Shown: one piece after another, positions 56,540 to 63,716 of the stretch
How positions within the stretch are numbered: position 1 is the first letter of the stretch
Layout of the letters: each line of letters opens with the position of its first letter
DNA from: Microbacterium sp. BH-3-3-3
GTDB lineage: Bacteria > Actinomycetota > Actinomycetes > Actinomycetales > Microbacteriaceae
Reading direction: 5' to 3'
DNA: 64,000 nt
NCBI RefSeq assembly: GCF_007679045.1
Contig: NZ_VEFS01000001.1
Span: 677,520-741,519, forward strand
Notes under the pieces: model-generated
Told to the model about the DNA's origin: nothing
What the model saw: the letters and a program-made list of their open reading frames with translations, nothing else
Database searches by the model: none
Position numbers and translations under genes: made by a program

Positions 56540-57463
56540 ATGCTTCCCGCTCTCGCGATCCTCGCCGCGGCGCTGTGCTTCTCGACCACCGGCACCGCGC
56601 AGGCTCTCGCGGGGGTGGACGCCTCCCCCGTGGCGGTCGGAGCCGCGCGCATCGTCGTGGGCGGCGGCATCCTGGGACTGCTCGCCCTGGCCCGGCGGCG
56701 CTCGACACCTGCGCGCGCGGCGTCGGGCGGCGTCGTGGCTTCCCGCGGTTCGCTCGCGGGCCTCATCGCCCTCGGCGCGGTCGGGGTGCTCGCGTATCAA
56801 CCGCTCTTCTTCCTCGGCACGCGCGACAACGGCGTCGCGATCGGCACGGTCGTCGCGCTCGGTTCGGCGCCCATCGCGACCGGGATCGCGGATGCCGTGC
56901 GCCTCCGCCGCGCTCCCTCGAGCCGCTGGATGCTCGCCACCGCCATCGCCCTGGCCGGGGTGATCCTCGTGTCGGGCGTCACCGGCGGAGCGGTCGCGCT
57001 GACCCCCGGCGGCCTGCTCGCGTCGGCCGGCGCGGGAATGTCGTACGCCCTCTATACGGTGTGCGGCAAGGCGCTGATCGAGAGGGGGTGGGATTCCACG
57101 CGCGTCATGGGTACCGTCTTCGGTGTGGCCGCCATCGCGAGCGCTCCCGTGCTGCTGCTCGCCGGAAGCGCGTGGCTGCTGACCCCGAACGGCCTCGCGC
57201 TCGCGGTGTGGCTGGGCGTCGTGACGACGACGATCGCGTACCTGCTGTTCGGACGGGGCCTCGCCCGCCTGAGCGCCGTGACGGTGTCGACGCTCACTCT
57301 GGCCGAACCGTTGGCCGCGACGCTGCTCGGACTCTTCGTGCTGCACGAGCAGCTGACCCCCGTGAGCGCGGTCGGCCTGACCCTCATCGCGGTGGGTCTC
57401 GCCGTGGTGTCGACTCCCTCGCGTCGGCGTGAGGGGGTTCCGGATGCCGCGTCCCCAGCCTGA
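56540..57463 (+). CDS. EamA/DMT-family transporter
   Basis: A 307-residue, ten-helix drug/metabolite transporter with two EamA repeats. The first includes ALCFSTTGTAQALAGVDASP, the second TPGGLLASAGAGMSYALYTV and STLTLAEPLAATLLGLFVLHEQLTP. ATG 56540 lies 6 nt after AACAAT. It runs 20 bp into the following GntR gene, so the two are one transcription unit. The substrate is unknown. Confidence 0.9.
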   Translation: MLPALAILAAALCFSTTGTAQALAGVDASPVAVGAARIVVGGGILGLLALARRRSTPARAASGGVVASRGSLAGLIALGAVGVLAYQPLFFLGTRDNGVAIGTVVALGSAPIATGIADAVRLRRAPSSRWMLATAIALAGVILVSGVTGGAVALTPGGLLASAGAGMSYALYTVCGKALIERGWDSTRVMGTVFGVAAIASAPVLLLAGSAWLLTPNGLALAVWLGVVTTTIAYLLFGRGLARLSAVTVSTLTLAEPLAATLLGLFVLHEQLTPVSAVGLTLIAVGLAVVSTPSRRREGVPDAASPA

Positions 57464-58184
57464 CGCCCACGACGCCGCGGCCGCACGGTCGAGCGCGGCC
57501 GAACGCTCCCCCGCCGACCGGGGAACACGGCCCCCGAGGAGAACGGGCACCCCGGGCCCTCGCGCGGCTGACCTGCTCGCCGACACCATCCGTGCGGCGA
57601 TCCTCGCGGGTGACCTTGCGCCCGGCACGCCCCTGCGCGAAGAAGAGCTGAGCGCGACGCACCGCGTCTCACGCCATACCGCCCGCACCGCGCTCGCGAC
57701 ACTCACCGGCGAGCGCCTCGCGGTGGCCGAGCCCTACCGCGGAGTGCGCGTCTCGCTGCTCGACGACGACGCCCTCATCGCTCTGCAGCAGCTGCGGTGC
57801 GCCCTCGAAACCGAGGCGTTGCGGATCGTCCGCGACCGCGGCATCCGCCCGCCTGACGTCGACGCGGCTCTCGACGAGCTTGCGAGGGCGGAGGCCGCGG
57901 ACGACTGGCCCGCCACGCTCGCCGCCCACGCGCGCGTGCATCTCGCGCTGGTCGACGCCGCGAGCAGTCCTCGCATCGTGGAGGAGTACCGCCGCCTCGA
58001 CTCCGAGATGCACCTGCTGCTGACCCATGTGCGGCCGGCCTACGCCCCGGGCGCGCTGACCACCGAGCACCGGGCCTACGTCGCCGACGCCCTGCGCGAC
58101 CCCGAACGTGCGGTGCGCGCGCACCTCGACCACTCGACGCGGGCAATCATCGACGGACGCAGCGCGCGTTCGCCCCGCATGTGA
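57444..58184 (+). CDS. GntR-family (FCD) transcriptional regulator
   Basis: 246 residues. A 45-residue Arg/Pro/Ala-rich tail precedes the GntR winged helix (ADTIRAAILAGDLAPGTPLR, VSRHTARTALATLTGERL). A C-terminal helical FCD ligand domain follows (DPERAVRAHLDHSTRAI). ATG 57444 follows GAGGGGG. It probably regulates the co-transcribed EamA gene. Confidence 0.88.
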   Translation: MPRPQPDAHDAAAARSSAAERSPADRGTRPPRRTGTPGPRAADLLADTIRAAILAGDLAPGTPLREEELSATHRVSRHTARTALATLTGERLAVAEPYRGVRVSLLDDDALIALQQLRCALETEALRIVRDRGIRPPDVDAALDELARAEAADDWPATLAAHARVHLALVDAASSPRIVEEYRRLDSEMHLLLTHVRPAYAPGALTTEHRAYVADALRDPERAVRAHLDHSTRAIIDGRSARSPRM

Positions 58185-58252
58185 CGACACATCCCGTCAC
58201 GCTTCGCAACGCCCATTCGAGCGGTTCATGGCCCGCGTTAGCGTGGTCGCAT

Positions 58253-58328
58253 CGCGGCGATCCGGGCGGTCCCGGGCCTCGGCTCATAACCGAAGGCGTG
58301 GCGGGTTCGACTCCCGCCGTCGCGTCCA
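58253..58328 (+). tRNA. tRNA-Met-like sequence (CAU), atypical D-arm, possibly a pseudogene
   Basis: 76 nt with CCA. The acceptor arms CGCGGCG/CGTCGCG pair (one G-U). The anticodon loop CTCATAA holds CAT at 58285-58287 on a 4-bp stem, and the T-arm GCGGG-TTCGACT-CCCGC is perfect. The D-arm (CCGGGCGGTCCCGGG) lacks the usual sequence and pairs badly, and position 27-43 is mismatched. It may be a decayed elongator tRNA-Met or a tRNA-derived attachment remnant. Confidence 0.5.
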
Positions 58329-58397
58329 CTTATAGTCACGACCGCCTGCATTCGCGGCCCAAAATGCGGCCATCTGTTCGGCTACGGTGAGATTTCG

Positions 58398-59297
58398 ATG
58401 TACACGCTCTCACCCGCATCCTTTTCGCGTCTGTCGCAGGTCACGCCCGCGGCGTCCGCCACCTCGACGACCGTCGTCATTGTCGTATTCGTCGTCCTGG
58501 CCGTGGCCGCCGCCGTGGTCGGGGTTGTCTTAGTCATCCGCGCACGGCGTCGTCGGATTGTCGTGGATACCAGCTCGGCTCTTTCAGAGCTCACGACACT
58601 CAACAACCGCTACGCGGAGGCAGTGACCCCGTTGTCCGTCATTCGTCTCGACTTCGGCTTCCGTGCTCCCACAAAAGCCAAGTTCGATCAGTTCGATCTC
58701 GACGGCTTCGGGCGGTCTAACGTTCTCGAGCAGGAGACTGCGCTCGAGAAGGCGATCGCGGTACGCAGGACTGTTCTCCGCACGTACTCGATGTATTCGA
58801 ATGACGTCGTCACGCTTGGCGGGCAGCACATCGGTCACAGTTCCGACGACCGCTTGCGGAGCGACACCTACCTGAAAATCGAGAAGAGTCTGTTCAACAA
58901 GTGGATTTTGGCCCGTCCGACACCGCTCGCGAAGGTCGAGATCTCGGCGACGTACACGAGCCCTCAGGGCCGCAACAGCTACGCACGCTCTACGGTATGG
59001 GACTTCGACGAACTCGCTCGCAACCTGTCGGCCGCGCAAGCCATTCGGGCCGAGCGAAGCACTGTTTCATATCTCCGTAGCAAAGAACGCAGCCTGCTCA
59101 CCTCTCGTCTGCGCGCGGACATTCTCCGCCGTGATGGATATCGCTGCCGAATGTGCGGAAGAGCCGCCGACCACGGCATCACGTTGCACGTCGACCACAT
59201 CATCCCGGTCAGTCGAAACGGCCGCTCGATCCCCGAGAATCTGCAGACCCTTTGCCAGGACTGCAATCTCGGGAAGAGCAATCGCTTCGTCGGTTGA
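58398..59297 (+). CDS. Membrane-anchored HNH endonuclease
   Basis: 299 residues. One N-terminal membrane helix (about 24-48, STTVVIVVFVVLAVAAAVVG) is followed by a basic stop-transfer stretch RARRRR and about 190 residues I do not recognise. A C-terminal HNH domain (about 240-298) closes the protein: ILRRDGYRCRMCGRAADHGI, then HVDHIIPVSRNGRS and LQTLCQDCNLGKSNR. The two CxxC pairs and the DH are intact. Codon use and base composition look less GC-rich than the neighbours, and it directly follows the tRNA-like sequence, so horizontal arrival is plausible. Confidence 0.85.
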   Translation: MYTLSPASFSRLSQVTPAASATSTTVVIVVFVVLAVAAAVVGVVLVIRARRRRIVVDTSSALSELTTLNNRYAEAVTPLSVIRLDFGFRAPTKAKFDQFDLDGFGRSNVLEQETALEKAIAVRRTVLRTYSMYSNDVVTLGGQHIGHSSDDRLRSDTYLKIEKSLFNKWILARPTPLAKVEISATYTSPQGRNSYARSTVWDFDELARNLSAAQAIRAERSTVSYLRSKERSLLTSRLRADILRRDGYRCRMCGRAADHGITLHVDHIIPVSRNGRSIPENLQTLCQDCNLGKSNRFVG

Positions 59298-59373
59298 GTT
59301 CATCTCGATATCTTCAGAGCACTCGGGCAATCACGAGAAGCCCGCGCGGGCCGGAGCCTGCCAGACTGAAAGC

Positions 59374-59598
59374 ATGACCTCCCCCGCCCCCGAAGACGTG
59401 CCCGTCGGCAGCGAGGGCATCCGCCTCGGCCAGTTCATGAAGTTCGCCAGCATCCTCGACTCCGGCGGAGACGTCAAAGAGGCCATCATCGACGGCTACG
59501 TCGAGGTCAACGGCGAGGTCGACCGTCGCCGAGGCCGCCAGCTGCAGGTGGGCGACGTCGTGACCTTCGAGGGCCGCTCCTTCCGCGTTCAGGCCTGA
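59374..59598 (+). CDS. S4-domain RNA-binding protein (YbcJ/YaaA-like)
   Basis: 74 residues forming one S4 domain: IRLGQFMKFASILDSGGDVK, EAIIDGYVEVNGEVDRRRGR, QLQVGDVVTFEGRSF. It probably binds structured RNA in ribosome assembly. ATG 59374 lies 6 nt after CAGACT. The last 22 bp of the gene recur 560 bp downstream (60138-60159), after the SnoaL-like gene. Confidence 0.9.
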   Translation: MTSPAPEDVPVGSEGIRLGQFMKFASILDSGGDVKEAIIDGYVEVNGEVDRRRGRQLQVGDVVTFEGRSFRVQA

Positions 59599-59606
59599 TC
59601 CGGCCC
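59577..59606. repeat. 30-bp direct repeat, copy 1 (3' end of S4 gene)
   Basis: CTCCTTCCGCGTTCAGGCCT plus GA-N-CCGGCCC. It matches 60138-60167 at 29 of 30 positions and includes the S4 stop codon. Confidence 0.9.
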
Positions 59607-59707
59607 GACATTGGCGCGATGAGCCACCCCTCGTCACCTGAAGCGGCCCGCCCTGCTGCGCTGCAAAGCGCTTGCGCACTGTCATCCGCTCCGGAAGCGT
59701 GACCCAC

Positions 59708-60097
59708 ATGGACAATCGCGAGAATGCCGTCGCCGCTGAAAGTTGGATCGCTCGTTACGTCCGCGCGTGGTCGACGAACGACCCGGACGACATCCGCTCC
59801 CTTTTCACGGAGGAGGCCGAGTACCGCGACGGGCCGTCGACCCCTCCGTGGGTGGGTCGCGACGCGATCGTCGACGCGTGGCTCGCTCAGAAGGACGAAC
59901 CGGGAACGTGGTCGTTCACGCACGAGCTCGTCGCGGTCGACGGCGACGTCGCCGTGATCCGCGGGTGGACGGACTACCCCAACGCCACTGCGAAAGCGAG
60001 ACACTACGACAACATGATGGTCATCCGGCTCGCCGAAGACGGCCGTGCCGCGCTCTTCACCGACTGGTGGGTGGCGTCGACACCATCCGATTCGTGA
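59708..60097 (+). CDS. SnoaL-like (NTF2-fold) protein
   Basis: A 129-residue cone-fold protein: AESWIARYVRAWSTNDPDDI, FTEEAEYRDGPSTPPWVGRD and a C-terminal HYDNMMVIRLAEDGRAALFT. NTF2-like proteins of this size may be cyclases, isomerases or non-enzymatic; nothing points to one. ATG 59708 or GTG 59699 may start it. The gene sits between the two copies of the S4 3'-end repeat, as an inserted cassette would. Confidence 0.82.
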   Translation: MDNRENAVAAESWIARYVRAWSTNDPDDIRSLFTEEAEYRDGPSTPPWVGRDAIVDAWLAQKDEPGTWSFTHELVAVDGDVAVIRGWTDYPNATAKARHYDNMMVIRLAEDGRAALFTDWWVASTPSDS

Positions 60098-60137
60098 ACG
60101 GGTCCGTTCTGCACCGCCATGTCGATGTAGTGACCCC

Positions 60138-60167
60138 CTCCTTCCGCGTTCAGGCCTGACCCGGCCC
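60138..60167. repeat. 30-bp direct repeat, copy 2
   Basis: Repeats the end of the S4 gene with its in-frame SFRVQA-stop but without any gene in front. It bounds the SnoaL-like segment on the right. Confidence 0.9.
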
Positions 60168-60174
60168 ACACGAA

Positions 60175-60205
60175 AGGCCCGCCACCCCGACGGGGAAGCG
60201 GGCCT
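60175..60205. terminator. Hairpin between convergent genes
   Basis: The arms AGGCCCGC and GCGGGCCT enclose an inner CCCC/GGGG pair. It lies between the SnoaL-like gene and the His-rich gene and probably works in both directions. Confidence 0.65.
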
Positions 60206-60243
60206 CGAACACCCCGCGCTCGTGACACGGGATGCCGCACGAC

Positions 60244-60540
60244 TCAGTGCTCGTCGTAGTGGTCGGCGTGCAGCGCGTGACGGTGGCCGTCGTGCACGTA
60301 GTCGGCGTGGTCGTCGTGCACGACCTTCTCGTGACCGCAGTCGTCGCCGTGACGGTGCTCGTCGACGGAGTGCTCGGCGTGCGACTCGTGCTCGTCGTAG
60401 TGGTCGCCGTGCAGCGCGTGTCGATGCGTTCCGTGCACGTAGTCGAGGTGGTCGCCGTGCTCGATCTTCTCGTGGCCGCAGTCGTCGCCGTGTGCGTGCT
60501 CGTCGATCGTGTGCTCCGCGTGGGTCTCGGGCGTGCTCAT
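60244..60540 (-). CDS. His-rich tandem-repeat metal-binding protein
   Basis: 98 residues made of two 45-residue repeats (about 7-51 and 54-98). Each reads HAEH..DEHxHGDDCGHEKxxH and then DYVHxxHRHALHxDHYDEH. About a quarter of the residues are His and there is one Cys per repeat. It is cytosolic, with no signal peptide. AGGAG precedes the ATG. It lies downstream of the L36 paralogue on the same strand behind a Zur-like box, so zinc buffering or storage is the likely role (inference). Confidence 0.82.
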   Translation of the reverse strand: MSTPETHAEHTIDEHAHGDDCGHEKIEHGDHLDYVHGTHRHALHGDHYDEHESHAEHSVDEHRHGDDCGHEKVVHDDHADYVHDGHRHALHADHYDEH

Positions 60541-60668
60541 TCTTCACTCCTGTGGTCTTTCGGAATCCGGACAGCGGCGGCGCGTGCCGTCCACGGCCCC
60601 CACGACACCATCACCTCCGTCTCACGACAAGAGCTTGCGACGCGGACTCACCCCGACGCAGACCGCGG

Positions 60669-60791
60669 TCATCCCTGTCGGCCCTTGAACCGCGGGTTCG
60701 CCTTGTTGATGACGAACACGCGCCCTCGACGCCGGACGACCTGAGCTCCTGGCTGTTTCTTCAGCGACGCCAGCGATGCGCGAACCTTCAT
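60669..60791 (-). CDS. rpmJ: 50S ribosomal protein L36, type B (zinc-free form)
   Basis: 40 residues: [20 protein letters not shown] followed by [20 protein letters not shown]. The Cys/His zinc-ribbon ligands of the usual L36 are absent, so this is the C-minus paralogue made under zinc limitation. AAGGAGG lies 4-5 nt before the ATG. A Zur-like box starts 15 bp upstream. Such paralogues release zinc by replacing the zinc-bearing protein in ribosomes and are repressed by Zur in Actinobacteria. Confidence 0.95.
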   Translation of the reverse strand: MKVRASLASLKKQPGAQVVRRRGRVFVINKANPRFKGRQG

Positions 60792-60805
60792 GACATCCTC
60801 CTTGT

Positions 60806-60820
60806 TGATAACCGTTCTCA
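60806..60820. promoter_or_regulatory. Zur-like box in divergent promoter
   Basis: TGATAACCGTTCTCA is an inverted repeat (TGAtAA/TTcTCA) close to the actinobacterial Zur box. It overlaps a possible -35 (TTGATA, 60805-60810) with GATAGA 17 bp further on the plus strand, and lies just upstream of rpmJ on the minus strand. Confidence 0.7.
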
Positions 60821-60871
60821 TCTACACGATAGAGTCATTGCAGCCCCATCGACGAACGAGAGGCGGATGCC

Positions 60872-61867
60872 ATGCCCCGAACAATCGCCATCATGGGCGT
60901 GTGCGCCCCGGAGCGCCGCGCCTACGCCGAGCGCACCGCCGTCGCGCTCGCGCGCCCCCTGCACCTGCTGCGCTATGCCGACCTGCGCGTCTCGCACGCG
61001 CTCCCGCTCCCCCGCCCGCGTGCCGACGACACATCGGCGGTCGTCGACCTGGGCACCGACGTCGATCTCGTGCACGCGATCACCGCGCGGGGAGCAGCGC
61101 AGGTCGAGGCGGTGTGCGTGGTCGACGCCCGCCACATGATCGGCGACCTTCTCGACGACGCTCCCCTCGCGGCATCCGCAAGGCCCGGTGACACCCGCGG
61201 CGATGTCGGTGCCCGCGCTCGACAGGCGGCGCTGGCGCTGGAGCTGGCGACGCGCATCGTCTGGATCAACTGGGAACGCGTGCCCACCCACGCTCTCGCG
61301 GTGCAGATGGCCCTCGCCTCGCACCTGAACCCCTCCGCCATCGTGCGGCTCTCGCGCGACCCCCTGAGCGACCTGCAGTCCGAGGCCGTGCACGAAGGCG
61401 AGATGCTCGAGCGCGCCGGGTGGGTACGCGCCTTGAACGACGAGCACGACCCCTACATGCACGACAACCGCGTCTTCACGCTGCGCTACGAGCAGGTGCG
61501 GCCGTTCCACCCCGGCCGCCTGTCGACCGCGCTCGACCGCCTCGACGACGGCGCCGCCGGACGCCTCGTGCGCTCCGCGGGCTTCTGCCGGCTGGCGTCG
61601 CGGCCGGGCATCCTCGCGCGGTGGGAGCACGTCGGTTCCGCGATGTGGCTCGAACCTCTGGGAGCCGACGACGGCCGCATGGGCCTCGGACAGGAGATCG
61701 TCTTCACCGGTCTCGATCTGTCGGCCCCGCGCCTCGGACACCTCCTCGATGCCGCCGCGCTCACCGACGACGAGCTCGCCGCCGGCCCCTCCGCGTGGGT
61801 GCGCTACGACGACCCTCTTCCCGCGTGGCCCGTGGTGAGTTCTGCGATTCCGGATGCCGATGACTGA
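60872..61867 (+). CDS. COG0523/CobW-like protein with lost P-loop
   Basis: 331 residues. The C-terminal third matches the CobW C-terminal domain (PFHPGRLSTALDRLDDGAAG, RLVRSAGFCRLASRPGILAR, and then GLGQEIVFTGLDL). The N-terminal part follows the COG0523 fold but reads IAIMGVCAPERRAYAERTAV where the GxxxxGK[ST] P-loop belongs, and the CxCC metal motif is also missing. It is therefore unlikely to be a GTPase. GAGAGGCGG precedes ATG 60872. It faces the Zur-like box, pointing to zinc homeostasis. Confidence 0.8.
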   Translation: MPRTIAIMGVCAPERRAYAERTAVALARPLHLLRYADLRVSHALPLPRPRADDTSAVVDLGTDVDLVHAITARGAAQVEAVCVVDARHMIGDLLDDAPLAASARPGDTRGDVGARARQAALALELATRIVWINWERVPTHALAVQMALASHLNPSAIVRLSRDPLSDLQSEAVHEGEMLERAGWVRALNDEHDPYMHDNRVFTLRYEQVRPFHPGRLSTALDRLDDGAAGRLVRSAGFCRLASRPGILARWEHVGSAMWLEPLGADDGRMGLGQEIVFTGLDLSAPRLGHLLDAAALTDDELAAGPSAWVRYDDPLPAWPVVSSAIPDADD

Positions 61868-61904
61868 CGCGGCGCGCGCACGGCCCGTGTGATTGGATCG
61901 AGGC

Positions 61905-62423
61905 GTGCAGCTCGAGGCCATCGACGTGATCGATCGCAAGATCATCGATCAGCTGCGCCTCGACGGCCGTCGTTCCTTCGGTCAGATCGCCCGCTACGTC
62001 GGATTGTCCGAGGCGAGCGTGCGCCAGCGGTACAAGCGGCTTCTCGACCTGGGTGTGGTGCAGGTCATCGGCATGCCGAACAGCCCCAAGCTCGGATTGC
62101 TCGAAGTGCGCCTGTCGATCCGCGTGCGCGGAACCACGGTCGACGCCGTGGCGCACGCGCTCTCGGCCCTCGCGCCCGTCAAGTACGTCGGCGCGTGCAT
62201 CGGCGCCTACGACCTGATCGTCGACGTGCGCTGCGAGACGCAGACCGAGCTCACCGCGTTCCTCACCGACACCCTGCACACGATCCCCGGCATCGCCGTC
62301 GTCGACACGACGAACATCCTCGAGGTGATCAAAGACGAGTATCTGTGGTCGGGCTTCCGTGACCCGGTCGGCCGTTTGACCCGGCCGCATCCGTCTGCCG
62401 GATCGCGCCCGGCTGGGTCGTGA
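61905..62423 (+). CDS. Lrp/AsnC-family transcriptional regulator
   Basis: About 172 residues from GTG 61905 (TTG 61893 is the alternative). The N-terminal helix-turn-helix is IDRKIIDQLRLDGRRSFGQI followed by VGLSEASVRQRYKRLLD. A C-terminal RAM domain (YVGACIGAYDLIVDVRCETQ) binds a small effector, usually an amino acid. Its last 95 bp overlap the 3' end of the convergent Lrp gene. Confidence 0.9.
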   Translation: MQLEAIDVIDRKIIDQLRLDGRRSFGQIARYVGLSEASVRQRYKRLLDLGVVQVIGMPNSPKLGLLEVRLSIRVRGTTVDAVAHALSALAPVKYVGACIGAYDLIVDVRCETQTELTAFLTDTLHTIPGIAVVDTTNILEVIKDEYLWSGFRDPVGRLTRPHPSAGSRPAGS

Positions 62424-62925
62424 CCGCCCCGGTGGTCCCTGCGGCGCCGGCGGATCCGCCGACGGCGCGCTGACCTGACTGGTCGCGCAGCCCGTTCCAC
62501 GAGTAGTCCTTGTACAACCGTGTCAGCACGTACTGGTCGATGGTCGTCACGCCCGGCGTGCGCCGGAGCTCATCGAGCAGCTCGACGAGCTGGGTCAGGT
62601 CGCGAGCCGTCGCTTCAAGGTAGATGTCGTGCGCTCCGGAGGTGAGCGAGACGTGCCCGATCATCGGGTTCGACGCGAGCGAACGGGCCACCTGCCGGGG
62701 GCGCAGCCCCTGCACCGACAGCATGAGGCGCACCGACTGATGCCCGAGCGTCAGCGGGTTGCACAGCGCGACGATCCGGAGGATCCCCGATGAGGTCAGT
62801 CGGCTGACGCGCGTGCGCACCGTCGCCTCGGACACGCCGACGATCGCCGCCATCTCCGTGTAGGCGCGGCGGCCGTCCTCGACGAGGAGTTCGACGAGGC
62901 GACGGTCCAGATCGTCGGCGCTCAT
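62329..62925 (-). CDS. Lrp/AsnC-family transcriptional regulator
   Basis: 198 residues. The helix-turn-helix lies in LDRRLVELLVEDGRRAYTEM, AIVGVSEATVRTRVSRLTSS. The RAM domain has IGHVSLTSGAHDIYLEATAR. A low-complexity Gly/Ala/Thr tail of about 45 residues extends over the convergent paralogue. It lies upstream of the BKACE and RraA-like genes and may control them. The tail may be a by-product of a lost stop codon. Confidence 0.9.
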   Translation of the reverse strand: MSADDLDRRLVELLVEDGRRAYTEMAAIVGVSEATVRTRVSRLTSSGILRIVALCNPLTLGHQSVRLMLSVQGLRPRQVARSLASNPMIGHVSLTSGAHDIYLEATARDLTQLVELLDELRRTPGVTTIDQYVLTRLYKDYSWNGLRDQSGQRAVGGSAGAAGTTGAVTTQPGAIRQTDAAGSNGRPGHGSPTTDTRL

Positions 62926-62960
62926 GCTCTCATTCTCGCGCGTCGGCGCTCACCCGCGGC

Positions 62961-63689
62961 TCACTCGGCGTCCGACCACCGCCGCGCGGTCCGCACCATC
63001 TCGCTGTTGTCGGGGGCGATCGACCCGTCGGGGAGGGTCAGCATGTCCTCGAAACCGACGCGCACTTCGCATCCGTCCTCGATCGCCGCGCGCACGACCG
63101 GCCAGGCGGTCTGGTCATACCCGTGGTAGAGCATCGGTACCGTCACCCCGGCCTCACGCAGTGCAGCGGCGATGCGCCGCGAGTGGTCCACGGCATCCTG
63201 GATCTGCTCGTCTTCGGGCTCGATGAGGATGCGGACGTTCTCGTGGAGGGTCGGCGAGGCGAGGAGCGCGGGCACCTCGTCGATGTGCCACACCGCACTC
63301 TCGAGCACCATCCCGCGCTCGCGCACGAGCACGGCGGCCTCGGCCGCCCCCTCTTCCGAGAATGCGACGGAGGCGAAATCGGGGAGCCACTCCTCGGGCC
63401 ACTCCGCGATCAGGCGCATCCGCTCCTCGTGTCCCGAACACGTCCACAGCCCTGTGGTGGTTCCGACGACGATGCCGGGATCACGTTCCCGGATGCCGCG
63501 CACCATGCGGGCGATCTCGTCGGGCGCGATCGTCTGGGCGCCGTCGTCGGTGCGCGCATGGGCGTGCACGACATCGGCTCCGGCACGCACGGCCGCGACC
63601 GCGGCATCCGCGATCTGCTCGACGGTGAGGGGAATGGCGGAGTGTTCGTCGCGCGAGCGACCTCCGTTGATGGCGGCCTTGATGAGCAT
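62961..63689 (-). CDS. DUF849/BKACE-family beta-keto acid cleavage enzyme
   Basis: A 242-residue zinc-dependent TIM-barrel protein of the family that cleaves beta-keto acids with acetyl-CoA. The N-terminal KAAINGGRSRDEHSAIPLTV and the metal-type pair in VVHAHARTDDGAQTI are family features; the C-terminal EVRVGFEDMLTLPDG is the GxED region. It is shorter than the usual 270-310 residues, so some loops are missing. AGGAGAA precedes ATG 63689. It follows an RraA-like gene on the same strand, suggesting a small catabolic operon. Confidence 0.87.
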   Translation of the reverse strand: MLIKAAINGGRSRDEHSAIPLTVEQIADAAVAAVRAGADVVHAHARTDDGAQTIAPDEIARMVRGIRERDPGIVVGTTTGLWTCSGHEERMRLIAEWPEEWLPDFASVAFSEEGAAEAAVLVRERGMVLESAVWHIDEVPALLASPTLHENVRILIEPEDEQIQDAVDHSRRIAAALREAGVTVPMLYHGYDQTAWPVVRAAIEDGCEVRVGFEDMLTLPDGSIAPDNSEMVRTARRWSDAE

Positions 63690-63716
63690 GGTTCTCCTGC
63701 GCTTTCGCTGTCGTCG

